This document shows positions 11,080-22,622 of a stretch of 64,000 nt of DNA, piece after piece. The translations under genes were made by a program, and so were the position numbers. Origin of the DNA: Marsupella aquatica (lineage: Eukaryota; Marchantiophyta); the NCBI GenBank assembly GCA_973895155.1, contig OZ316892.1, forward strand, positions 9,734,001 to 9,798,000, in the 5' to 3' direction. The notes beneath the pieces were generated by a model. The model saw only the letters and a program-made list of their open reading frames with translations. It was not told the origin of the DNA and did not search any database. Positions within the stretch are counted from its first letter, which is position 1, and each line of letters opens with the position of its first letter.

Positions 11080-13364
11080 ATGGGTTCTGCTGAGTTGCAA
11101 CTCTCCACGGCTCTACGGCCAGCGGTGCCTCGTGAGCATCTCCTCGGTCTTGTGAAAGAGGACAGCAGTGAACCTAAGAAATTAAAATTTCCGCTTACTC
11201 AAGGGGAGTTGGCGGCTGTAGCCGCCGTGTTCGCTGGATTTGGAGTGGCGTTATCGTGTATTTACCTGACAATGCCAAACGTGGATTATCAGGTCCTTAA
11301 GCTCCCCCACGACGTGGATGAACTGCGGTCCCTCACGTAAGGTTACTCTTTATATTTTTTGCAGTTATGTCGTTTCAAGCGTGGTAATTGTCTTTGGCAC
11401 GAGGAAGCCCTTTCGTGTATCGAAACTACTTCACTGCGGTCATATTCTCACTTTGTAGTCTGTTCTTTCGTTTATATAGTCGGAATCTGTCTAGTGTTCT
11501 TCGGATTTTCTCATTGGGGCTGTAAAATTAGAGCTCGTTGAAAAACCGAGAAGAAACCCAGAAGGTTCCAAATCCTTAAGGTTGTTGAGATACATTTCCT
11601 AGAGTTGAGAGCTGCGAGAGGCAACTTTTGTACTCTCCTGGCCACGGAATACTACTTAGGGTTGGGAACACCAGGGACTCTAACTCATTGTCTCATGTGA
11701 ACCAAAACTACCAGTTGAGGATTCAAGATAGGTTTTCTTGCGGGTGAGTTTTTGAAAGTTTAGTATATCCGTAGACGAACGGGTTTCCACGTGCAACCCA
11801 TAAGCTGTTGCCAGGTTGAAGGTCGGATGATAGAAGTGTGGTTTTCTACTAGCTGTCTTCCTTCCTGTCGCCGGGCTTCTCCTTTTTCTCTGGCGCAAGT
11901 CCCAATGAAGGAGCACCATTTTTTGAAATCCTTGAGCCGTTCCAGATTATTTTAAACTTACGAACAGGTTGACCTAAATACGATGAAGGCTTGCTTGTCG
12001 CACCACTCCTTCATATTTTCTCCACTTTGTCGTTCAGCAAAAACTGGGCGAGACTGGCGTGGAAAACGTAATTGCTTACCAATTACTCACGTGTAGTACA
12101 TATCAGGGAATCCGCCGCTTTTCATTGGACCTCACGGGATTCGTGTTTGTCTCGTGAATGTGCAGGGAGTACATTTCTGGTTATGCGAAAGACTACACAT
12201 TCCGGGTGGTACTCGGGTACTCTGTGATATACATATTTATGCAAACGTTCATGATTCCTGGGACGATCTTCTTCTCTTTGCTAGCTGGGGCATTGTTTGG
12301 AGTGTCTTGGGGTCTGGTTCTGGTGATCTGCACTGCAACAGCTGGAGCCTCGTCGTGCTTTTTCCTTTCAAAGATGGTTGGTAGACCGATGGCGCATTGG
12401 CTGTGGCCCGAGAAACTACAGTTCTTCCACTCAGAGGTCTATATCCTCCCCTGCTCCTATGTTCGGTCACTTTCATCTGAGAGTAGGTTCTCTGCAGAAA
12501 TCTACCTTCCTGATCTTTCCGTGGAAGCTTTGCGTAATCTGTTATTCCCAAATGCAATTGTTGTCACTCGTGCCTTTACTTTCAACTAGTCGGTTTTGTA
12601 TCCGTTCCTTCTTTGTCTGAAGTGTAAAACATGCACTCACTCGATGTCAGTGGTCTAGTACTGTCTCCGGTTGGTAATTTTATCTTTATTTATTGGCATC
12701 TGCAGATAGTTCCTGCAAGGCTAACCGGCGACACAAATATGTTCATGAATGCAGATTGCCAAGCGGGAGAAGAAGTTGCTGAATTACATGCTTTTCTTGA
12801 GAGTCACTCCAACTCTTCCAAATACGTTCATCAATGTTACGTCACCCATTGTTGGTGTGCCCTACCAGACATTCTTTTTGGCAACGTTTTTTGGTCTTAT
12901 CCCTGCGGCGTTTGTCACAGTCAGGGTAAGAGAGATTTCCAATTCTCTTGCTCTTTGGTCTAAGCTTGCACATAATGTCCTCAGTTTTAAATGACCATCA
13001 CTGCGGAATTCATTATACACTGTTAATCTTCCTGGGACTGATCGTGTGGCTTTTGTCACAGTTAGGGTAAGAGAGATTTCCTCTCTTGCTCTTTGGTTTC
13101 TAAGCTTGCCCGTAATGTCCTCAGTTTTAAATTGATCATCAACTGCGGAATACATTATACAATGTTAATCTTCCTGGGACTGATCGTGTGTGTTCATGAC
13201 AGGCTGGACTTGCTCTTAATGACCTAAAGTCATTGCAAGATTTATACGATGCAAAGACTATTGGAGTACTTTTTCTCATTGGTCTGGTTTCTATTCTGCC
13301 CACGTGGATTGAAAAGATAAGGGGCAGGCAAAAAGGAAGAGAGGCTCATCTTCACGCTTCATAA
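11080..13364 (+). CDS. TVP38/TMEM64 (DedA, SNARE-associated) family membrane protein
   Basis: Four exons (11080-11336, 12166-12436, 12755-12925, 13203-13364) join in phase to give 286 residues. After a soluble N-terminus and a first membrane segment (about residues 46-65), the conserved VTT domain reads through FMIPGTIFFSLLAGALFG, TATAGASSCFFLSK, KREKKLLNYMLFLR, TPTLPNTFINV and GLIPAAFVTVRAG. The second and later motifs include the re-entrant loops typical of the family. Plant members are Golgi/endomembrane proteins, and animal TMEM41B/VMP1 relatives are lipid scramblases; scramblase activity here is inference. A 140-bp tandem duplication across the exon 3 donor lies in intron 3. The protein ends in a basic tail (EKIRGRQKGREAHLHAS). 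Confidence 0.93.
12911..13195. repeat. tandem duplication across an exon/intron junction
   Basis: The end of exon 3 (GCGTTTGTCACAGTCAGG) plus about 120 bp of intron is repeated directly. The second copy starts near 13050 with GCTTTTGTCACAGTTAGG, again followed by GTAAGAGAGATTTCC. Both copies run through TTAATCTTCCTGGGACTGATCGTGTG. The copy inside intron 3 therefore carries an intact-looking donor without a full exon. Confidence 0.9.
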
Positions 13365-14480
13365 CACATATCTTTTGTAGATTAGCTCTCATATAGCAAG
13401 GTGAATGCAGCGATTGTTATGCCCTTTCTAGCTACATCTGCTTCAATATTGCCCATGGACGATTCACATTAGAAGCATGGAATGATATTGGAGCTCAACT
13501 GTCTTACACTGGTGTGCAAACCTTGTGGGTCGACCATTGAAGGTGAAGTAGGTCAGCTCAGACCTTTCTGAAACAAATTAGCTGTGGAACTGTTGGACGT
13601 TCCCTACTGGAAGGAGAGAGGTGCATATCAAAAGGGCGAAATCATATTGGTTTCTGCGATTGCTGTCATCATCAGGCCTCCGATGGGTCTGCTCTGTTTT
13701 GTAGATATGATAATAGGACACGTTAGGACGTTGTAGTGGTAACCATTCTTTTGGTGGCAATTTCTGTATGTCTATGAAGGCCACTCCCTTCACATAGTTG
13801 TTTAGACTCTGTACCTCATAGTCTGAAGGCCACTCCCTTCACATAGTTGTTTAGACTCTGTACCTCATAGTCTGAAGGCCACTCCCTTCACATAGTTGTT
13901 TAGACTCTGTACCTCATAGTCTGAAGGCCTTTGTACTATATCAAGTTCTTTGTATATTAACATAGGTTGACACCAATCCAAGAGGATAATGCAAGATAGC
14001 CAATGCATTTAAAACTGTTACTCACTCATGGGATTGTTCTGAAGCATAACATTTTTGTACACTATCTAACGAAGAAGACAAGCTTGGCTTGCAGATCTTC
14101 CTCATTCATGCCAAGAGTTTTGACTTCCGAATCTGAAGAATTCCAGCTTGATTTCACTATTAGGTTGATCCTCCCCATAAATTTCCGTGTGGGTGAATGT
14201 GGTGGAAGTTAACTAAATGTTAGAGGAAGTCTGAAGATTAGGTTCTATAGAGTGGGATACTATTCTTCAATGAGTGGCCAATGTTCTCATTAGATTATGA
14301 TCAAGCTTTTCTCCAGTGGAAAGAAAACTTGTTTATTCAGATTCATTGATATATTGAAGATGGCAGCAGCAAAGCACTTTCAACAGATATTCCTACAGTC
14401 TGCTATTGTGGGCTTAGAAATAAGGGGCAGATTTTATTGTATATGAGTTTTAATCCACGAATTCCTAAACTTACACAACT
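13365..14480. other. 3' flank of the TVP38-like gene, no further gene
   Basis: Apart from the 49-bp array, this is AT-rich sequence with short random open frames. The first part is presumably the 3' untranslated region of the upstream gene. Confidence 0.5.
13776..13922. repeat. 49-bp tandem repeat, three identical copies
   Basis: Three exact 49-bp units (13776-13824, 13825-13873, 13874-13922) each begin GAAGGCCACTCCCTTCACAT. A fourth begins GAAGGCC and then diverges. The lack of any difference between copies means expansion is recent. Confidence 0.95.
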
Positions 14481-14481
14481 T

Positions 14482-15857
14482 CTACCAACAGTGCTCACTA
14501 AATGGTCGCTTCTTAAACCCTGGGGTGTCCCTAACTCCAATAGATGTGGATATAAGTTCTCGTAGTCTATTTTTCGAAAGGCGCACTTTCATGGATGATA
14601 TGGAACCAACATCCAACAAATCAACACCGTCAGAGCTTGTGACTCCTGACCACGAACCAAGGAGTAGTGCCGACATGTGCGATTGAGGGCTGGAAGCGGG
14701 TCAGTAAGGGGAGAGATGTTAATCGGGAATCAACATGCAACTGATTATTCATTTTATGACAAAGCAGCCACGAGGATCAAGCAAATCTCCTTATTAGAGT
14801 AAGGGTTTTCCGTAAAGTGGTCAATCCAGGGTGAGTCTACCATTATTCCATTATTTTCACTCGAATTCAAGGTGAGCTGACCCCCACCGTAAGTCACCAA
14901 GACTTGCAAACAACACCACTTCCTGATCGAGAGCGCTCTGAGACAATTTTCAACTCACCCTCACTTCCATGACTTAGCTCCGTGAAGGATGATTTCACGG
15001 TTAATCAGCTTTTGAGCTCTCAACGGTCTTTCCATCCAGTTCATGTGCCTATAACTCTCGTATATGGGAAATTCAGTATCAGCCAAAACCTGGGCCTAGA
15101 AGGCCCATCTCATCTGATAAACCTTCAGAAGACAGTCACTGCAAATTACATGCTCTCATCTGGTCTATTGTATGCGGCACCTTCTTTCTTCTTACAGCTC
15201 GCCAGAGCCAATGAAGCTTAGCCAAGCCAAACGACCTTCACATCAAGCGGGTATCAAGAACTCAGCGGTTCACTATTATCCAAGCAGGATCGTCCCTAGC
15301 GGTTCGTCCAGGCGTCGCCTTGCTGAGATCGTACTAACCAACATCCGAAGATTACAATTACTCTTGAGGCTTGGGGGGAATATTCGTTCCCGATAATTCC
15401 CGAGATGTTTTTGCACTTCTATTTGTAGTACATTCGAAATATTTTCTTTGATTTGGCAGAACGACCCTCACCACACAAATGATTAGCGAGATATCAACGA
15501 TGATTTCCAAAACAGACAGAAACCGTCATGAGACCAAACTGTCACAAACTCAGTAAGACGAATCTGAATATGAAGGTGGGTATATCTACCTAGGAACAGT
15601 GCGAAGATGATCGACTTACCAACGTCCACAATTCGGAGAGATCCCACCAACGTACATGTAAAATGTAAAGGACAACAGAGTCCAAAGACGAAGAAAACTA
15701 ATATAGACAACTTCCATATCATGCTACCATGACATACAGCTGCTAGTCCCAGTGTGCTGTCCATGACATGATCTTTGAATACAGGACTACAAACCTTGAC
15801 AAAAGCTGTGACCCATTCGTAGGAAGGTAGACCCAAGACATTTAGAACGAGGTTCAC
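14482..15857 (-). other. possible minus-strand multi-exon gene, unidentified
   Basis: Two minus-strand open stretches look more protein-like than their surroundings. The first, about 15857-15620, encodes a hydrophobic segment (KLSILVFFVFGLCC) and ends at a good donor (GACGTTG|GTAAGT). The second, 14692-14482, starts after a strong acceptor (CCGCTTCCAG|C) and encodes about 65 residues ending in FKKRPFSEHCW and a stop. I could not join them through convincing middle exons and recognise no family. They could be exons of an uncharacterised membrane protein or chance open frames. Confidence 0.2.
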
Positions 15858-15986
15858 AAGGTATGCTCAAGAAATTTTGACATCTCGGGACATTAGACAG
15901 AAGTGGAAGGCTGTAAGATCATCTTCCACAGTGAATATCTCTTACATTCAGTTCTCTTATAAAAAATAATCTCCTGCACTCACCAT

Positions 15987-17403
15987 CTAAGCATACTTTC
16001 CACTGCTAGGATTGGTGGCGGGCACAAGTTTCTTGCGGCCCTTGGTACGTCTACGCTTGATGACTCTTCGCCCATCCGTAGTGCTCATTCTGATTCGGAA
16101 ACCTGAGACCCTCGCAACTGACTTCCGTGACCTTGATCTCTTTGTGCATCCGATTGCAACCTTGGCTCTGACAAGCACCAGCCCTCCTCTTTGAAGAGTA
16201 GGCAGCCTGAATACTGATGGCCTCAAAGCCAATCCTGCTTACAGCAAGAACGCGATGTGAGATTACGAATAGCAGGCATCTGATGCTGTCGGACGGTGAA
16301 CTGCCATTGCTGCAATAACCACATTCAGCTGGCCACTAACATTGAAAGGAACTTGTAAATACCAACAAAAAAAAACTAGTTGATCGGGATAGAAAACCCC
16401 ATAATGGATGTCAGTTTATCGGCAATCGTGGAGTAAAGTTCCATAGTAATAAAATAGACAATTTGACTGTTCCAGGCATGAAGCAGCAACGCAGGATAAC
16501 ACTTATCGCTACGACATTAAATCTCGCAGGGAGAAAAAATAAATGAATTAATAAATAAACTTATGGTTTTCAAGTTCAAGCATCGCATGACGGCACTGTT
16601 CTGCGTATTTGACCCAGTAACCCCTGTCATCTCCAAAACCTAACCAAACGAAAACCCTGAGAGCACAATCGCAGCGGACCAGAGCGACCTATGGAGCTGG
16701 AAAATCCAACTAGCCAACATCCCCACAACACCAGGGATGACTGAGCTTGAAAAAATGCTTATTACATGCACAACATTTTCTCAATCACGATGGTTGAACG
16801 CTCATACACAGACAATCAGCGCGAATCTTCGCTTCTGGTTCCCATCGAATGAAGAATTGAATCCTACAATTCTTCACAAACACAATATTGTAGACAACGT
16901 TCTGATCCAAGGATTCGATCTCATACCCTAGACATAGCCATAGCCCAGCCTATGCACATCCCATAACACCCCATAGCCCGGCTAAAGCACACATCCAGCC
17001 CATAAGCAACGCCAGCATACACTGAGTTCAAGGAAAAGCCCGAATTCAGTCACACCCCAAAGCAAGGCGAGAGAGCAAAAGTTCGCCATTGAAACGAGAG
17101 GAACCTAAATTGGTGTCACAAACTCGACACCACAAATTCAGCAACAGATCTGCTCAAACCGTCCTCACGAAAACCGACGTCAGCAAAGGGAGCGAGCTGA
17201 AGGAGATTAGAGCTGCTGCTCGACTTACCGGCGAAGGAGCACGACGAGGAGGATGCGACTGCGCGAGAGGAGATGAAGGAGGACGACAATCCCGCCGGCG
17301 CGGTGGACAGGCGGTGTGAGACGGAGGCCGTGCAGGACGGCAGTCCCACGCGCATTGAGGCAGAAGCAGGAGCAGTAGCAGCACAAATTGTCGCCATCGC
17401 CAT
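15987..17403 (-). CDS. rpl34: plastid large-subunit ribosomal protein bL34c
   Basis: Two minus-strand exons (17403-17229, 16234-15987) encode 140 residues. The donor is GCCG|GTAAGT, the acceptor is AAGCAG|GA, and the phases match. Exon 1 is a Ser/Ala-rich chloroplast transit peptide with almost no acidic residues. Exon 2 carries the mature bL34 core: TKRSRSRKSVARVSGFRIRM, then a TDGRRVIKRRRTKGRKKL stretch and NPSSGKYA. bL34 is a small basic protein of the bacterial-type 50S subunit, encoded in the nucleus in plants. Of the possible starts I chose the ATG at 17403; the next, at 17397, would remove only two residues. The 994-bp intron contains no other gene. Confidence 0.92.
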
Positions 17404-17695
17404 CGCCACGAAAGCTCTTTCAGCAACAGAGAAATCGAAATGTAAGCAAAGCTCTAGAGCTCCGACTTTCTGTGAAGGAAATTGCGACCTGCGATAGAAA
17501 TCTATACATTATCCACTTCCCCGTCGTGTTACGCTTTCCGGTTCCTTGGGTTATGATTGAATGGGAGAGCGTGACTCCCACTCCCATTTTCTCTCGAAAC
17601 AATTGGGAGGATATGGATGTGGAGTCCAAGGTCCCTTCAAAATTTTATGCACGTTAATGTCCTTTGTGAATTTGCTATTTGTTATTTTAGGGGCA

Positions 17696-18066
17696 TCTTG
17701 TGACTTTCCTCTTTGCCATTTGCAAAGCACTATTCGAGAAAAATACACGAGCATATATGATTTTTTATTTGCCATTTTCAAGGCATTTTGTGATTTCTCT
17801 CCTTGTCATTTTCAGGGCATTTATTGGAGAAGAATACACAACAAGATTTGTATCAACTCCATTTTGTGATTTCTCTCCTTGTCATTTTCAGGGCACTATT
17901 GAAGAAGAATACACAATCAAGATTTGTATCAACTCCTTATGCAGGTTTCCCTTTTGCAATTTTTCTAGTTGTAGTTGTCAGGGTATTTTGTGATTTTCCT
18001 CCTTGTAATTTTCAGGGCATTAATGGAGAAGAATGCAACATCAAGATTTGGACTAACTCAATATAA
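17696..18066. repeat. 76-bp-class tandem repeat, about four diverged units
   Basis: Units start with TTTTGTGATTTCTCTCCTTG or a variant (about 17692, 17786, 17862, 17996). Each continues through CATTTTCAGGGCA and GAAGAATACACA to AAGATTTGTATCAACTC. The 17786 and 17862 units are closest to each other. Confidence 0.85.
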
Positions 18067-18338
18067 AGATTTCACTCTGCTTTTGCTAAAATTAGTAAGA
18101 TTAAAAAACTCATAGACCAAATTAAAGGCCCTCTTGCCAGAGCATTAAATGACAACTGCCCATATATATAAAATGGCCCCCTCCCTTGCCTACTGACTGT
18201 TCATTCTTGCCTCCCAAGCCTGGGAGCACACAACAACCAGCTAGCCACTCCACACTTCGTAGAGGCATTCTTGCACAACCAGCCACCACCTCATCTTGCC
18301 CCTCTATGTTAAAGCCGTGTGTTTGAACAAAATCTTAT

Positions 18339-18442
18339 ACCATTTTACCAAGATTCGATTCTCCTGATTACAATCTAGTGGGATAGCCACACCATTTTAC
18401 CAAGATTCGATTCTCCTGATTACAATCTAGTGGGATAGCCAC
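18339..18442. repeat. 52-bp perfect direct duplication
   Basis: Two adjacent identical 52-bp copies (18339-18390 and 18391-18442) begin ACCATTTTACCAAGATTCGA. Confidence 0.95.
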
Positions 18443-19336
18443 TAAGCATGTATCACTTCATGGAGAACATTGAGGACCCAATTATATTTAATACATGTCA
18501 GGAGACCCATACCCGGTACTAGGTCTCCCTGGCAGTTGCCCACCACTACTGCCCTCATTGTTACCTGGCCATCACTGACCAATTAGAGCCCTATAATGAG
18601 AGCTATGGGTTACCTGTGGTTCTCAGAGGGGTAGTTGTGGTTTGAAGCATCATTGTCCCTAAAGCAAGACCTGGTGGATCCAGGTTACTAAAATGAGTGA
18701 ATAATGTTCTCAAAAAAGTAATAAAGTGCACTTGTTTGTCCTCCCCAAACCTGGTGGGCAGTGGTGGGTTAAGGCCATTACAATTATTCGTTCTCTAATT
18801 ATATAGATTAACTTCTGACCATTAGATTGCCCTGGACATAATTAAGATTCTGGCTCATGGGGTCTAGGTAGGAAACTGGCAAATGGAATATTAAAAAGAC
18901 CTTACTAGTAAAATTTTTGTCAAAGTAACAAAGTCAGTCTATTCAGAGAGGTGGAATCAAACAAATTTTACCCACTAATAAAACACTGGTATGGACAGAG
19001 AGAGCATAGAGATGGTGAGAGATACAGAGAGCATTCGGGCAAGAAAACAACCAAAAGGTTTTTTGCCATGTATGATTGTTAAAGTGTTGAGCACTCAAAT
19101 CCTTTGATGAATATAAAACAAGTGAACCATTGATTGAAATTGCATTCACTTAACAAATGCTTCCAACATTGCACAATCTGACCTAGTTCTGGTACATGAC
19201 ATCATTGGGCAGTTTTGAGGGTTGGTATTCCTCTCTACTCCTTGTTTGGGGACTCGTGGAATAGGGTTGTAAGGCGAGCCTTCCTGGCTCTACCATTTTG
19301 ATTATTTGGATCCTGTAGTACCTGTTGTACTCTGTA

Positions 19337-19441
19337 CAATCTTGCCTAAATTGTGGACAAGGTGAAGAGGGCAATCTTGACTAAATTGGGGACAGGGTGA
19401 AGAAGGCAATCTTGCCTAAACTGTGGGCAGGGTGAAGGAGG
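19337..19441. repeat. 35-bp tandem repeat, three copies
   Basis: Three 35-bp units (19337, 19372, 19407) begin CAATCTTGCCTAAATTGTGG or close variants. Confidence 0.9.
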
Positions 19442-19936
19442 CTGACACAGAACTTGTTGACCCTTTGGGAACCATTGTTTGAATCAAAGTCAGTAGAACT
19501 TAGGTAATGACGAAGTGTAGGGACATGACAAAAGATTGGGTGGCTGCCAATAACGACGTTTCCAGAAGGAAAACCTAGAAATCCTGGAAAATGTGAAACA
19601 GTTTCGCGGTCTGGACTGAAGCATTAAACTTAGAGTTCTGGCATACTCCTAACCTAGGACCTCAAGCTCTCCGGTTAAAGGTTCGAGCTGTGATGGACTA
19701 AAGAACAAATTAAAGCGATTCCCTACAGACAATGTGGTAGACAGCAGAATCAAGGAAGACATAGGACGTACATACATACTTCGAATTATTCACAGGCTGC
19801 ATGACTTCGAATGACTTTAGATATTTGTTGAGTATCTGTACATTAATACTGCGACTCCTATCGATTCGTAAAGCTTGGTAAGACTGAAGCCTTCATAGAA
19901 CATTTGCCTTTGAAGGTGAGCAGTAAACTTCACCTT

Positions 19937-22622
19937 CTACGTAGCAAGGAACCTCACTACTTCGCTGTAACAGTCAATGTTTGCAGTCATGCCAACCATG
20001 AAGTCCATGTGTCCATAATCAGGCAACAGAACGACTTCGGGCTGGAACTGCAGTTGTTGTAGTAAAAGGTTCACATCTTGTACATCCACGAGACCGTCCT
20101 TGCCTCCGTGTATCAGGAGAAGCGGCATAGGTGAAATCATTGATAGATCGTATGCCGGAGGAAAGAACGACTTGTACACATCGAGGTTCTGCAATAAGCC
20201 GTAGTCATACTTGGCAAAACTTTTTGTTCGATACTCTGAGTCATGTGTCAAACCCAACTATTCGTCAGTAAACCGAACCACACCTAAGCATGCAAGGAAA
20301 TGGGCTCAAAGCTGTTAGGACGAAACACCAACGTACAACAGACAAGTTTGACGGAATACTTACGTTGGGCAAAGTGAACAACGTTCTTCGTGGCAGTGGA
20401 TTCCCCACATTCATCATAGTAAGGCATCCGGGTAATGTTTATGCAGCAATTGGGACCTGCACGCCAACGGAATGGAATGATGCTCAGCCTTTCCACAGGA
20501 CAGTTTATCGCTCGAGCCCGTTCCAAAAGTAGAGCCCTTACAGACAACAAGAGAGTTTTACAGACCTGTTATGGCTGTGACCATGCTGCCGGTGCAATTC
20601 GCGAGAGGGTTCGAACAAATCCGATCCATAAAGCCTGTCTGTCTGCCATAAATGTGATCAAACCAAGACGTCCTCAGTCCCCATTTTCAAAAAGTGAAGA
20701 CCTGTGAACACAGTCACGTTGTACGAAGGGATCCGTAGGCTCGATCTCCTAGACGGTTGAACAGAATCTGTCAAAACTTTGCCCAAATGGGGAGCTTTCT
20801 GAACTATTGCATGCAGCTCATGATCTCAAGCTAGGTAAACCGCTTACTCGTGAGGGTCGAACTCGTTGACACCAAAAAGCAGCATCTGTCACGAACCAAT
20901 ATCATTCGAGGTTAGCAGTGGACCAAAACCATTGTGTTGCGAGTTTCCTCTATAGCCAAATCCGGTCAACCAAGTTGAGGGTGTCGAGAGTCTTACATCA
21001 TCAACTAGGAAAAAGTCAGCCCCTATGGTCAGAATGGTTTCCATGGAGCTTATGTAGCCGACAGGCGCGATCAGCACAACCTTGTCGAGAAGTGGCAGGA
21101 CTACTCCGTCCGAGAATGCAGCAATTGCTGCTTGTGAGCCCTGAATATGGCAACAAGCAAGCCTGAGACACACTTACTCTGGTTGTGATCAGAGGCAATG
21201 GGCATCAGATTTGAAGGAGCCTTACTATAATTGCTTCTGTCTCAACTGATTGGGTGTATTGTGGATCGATACCTGCGAGTAACCGACATAATGAATGGGC
21301 ATAGTAGTCTTGGACGACACAACCCCCAACATGGCTGGTAAATCGTCTGCAGCAAGCTCGTCCAAGCTCCAATTCCAAAAATCCTACAGCAAAAGAATTT
21401 CAACAACGAACTCTAGCGTAGTCAGGCACACAAGTTGATCAAACTTACTTAAATTTTGCTTTGCTCGACTCTCTAGAGTAGACTGGCACAAGATAAGGAC
21501 TTATGAAAATTGATGTGGATGAAGCTAAATTGAACCTTGTCTGTCCTGCTAAGTGTCAGATGTCCGCTGCTGTAATTTGTTGTACGAGAATTCCCAACCC
21601 AGACGTCGTAACCAGCGTCAACGAGCATGAGCGGGAGACAATTCGAAGGACAATTCAACAGCCACGAATCACCAGCCTACTCACACAGCAAACACGGTAT
21701 AAGCTTTGCAATTGTCAATTCAGTTTTTTACGCCAAATGAAAAGCAACTAGCAATTCAATTGAGCGAGAGAATGATCTGATGCCCTGCTGCGCTGCATTT
21801 CCATTTTACACTACTTGAATGTTAACTATCCACCTCTGAACAATAATCACAATCATGATGAACGCCCCAAATCTGAAATTGGAAGATCTTTCTTAGTTTG
21901 AGCCTTCATAAATTATTCAAAAGATCACTGTCAATCAGCCTGAACGCGCTATTTGACATGAGGTTGACAAGAGAGGGTGATGAATTTACAGAAAGTAGTC
22001 CATGATTGAGGAAGACAGGCTTCTTCGACGTTGCGGGTCCCTGAGAACCACTATAAACCCTCTGCACTCCCAAAAGGAAGCCATCTGTCGTTTGAACCTG
22101 TACAGTACACACCTATGTCTTAGCTGCATTAACTCCCATTATATAGGCTCTCACGTACATAATCACAGATTGCACAATTGGGCAACAACTGCCCACCAAG
22201 ATCACAAGCTTGCAAGAGCGAATCATTGCTCTTTTCTCGCTATTGTGCATGCAGTAGGTCATTTCGACACAAACGAGGTCAGCATGGAGCAAAATTTCAC
22301 TGTAACACGTCTACCGAATAAGGTACTGCCAGTGGACAACATTTTGATGAGGCATTTACTTGATTAAAACTTGTGTTCGTTACACATGAAGATACTCACC
22401 TGCCAATGCCTACATTAGCTACTGGATTTCATAAAGATAAAGAGAACGCACCACATATTCGTCACAATTGTAACTTAAACCCAGTGATAACACCAACGTA
22501 GCGCACAGTCCGCTTGGCTTATCAAGAGGACCTTGGATCTGCAAGTCAGACTGGACCAACAGTAGTCCAGCCAACATCAAAAGAGCTCCAACGACAGGCC
22601 ATCCATTGTCCATGGCACGCAT
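19937..22622 (-). CDS. acid-lipase-type triacylglycerol lipase (AB-hydrolase lipase family)
   Basis: Nine minus-strand exons join in phase to give 393 residues: 22622-22452, 22097-21990, 21676-21536, 21383-21273, 21140-20997, 20885-20848, 20642-20566, 20456-20364 and 20235-19937. A signal peptide (VVGALLMLAGLLLVQS) opens the protein. The N-terminal lipase region reads YNCDEYVVQTTDGFLLGVQR, followed by the oxyanion segment NHGLL and the family motif DAGYDVWVGNSRTTNYS. The nucleophile elbow GYSQG (Ser176) is split by intron 4. The triad is completed by Asp341 (GGKDGLVD) and His370 (DYGHMDF), with the 29-residue spacing of gastric/lysosomal acid lipases. This predicts a secreted or vacuolar neutral-lipid or ester hydrolase. 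The small 38-nt exon 6 is the least certain boundary. Substrate is unknown. Confidence 0.92.

Larger units (their letters stand above)
17404..19936. other. intergenic with tandem arrays
   Basis: The bL34 promoter lies at the left end. The rest contains three unrelated short tandem arrays, entered separately, in otherwise AT-rich sequence with no coding potential that I recognise. Confidence 0.55.

Noticed and set aside
19640-19700. GGTTCGAG-containing segment resembling a tRNA box B
   Set aside because: There is no box A at the right distance and no foldable tRNA.
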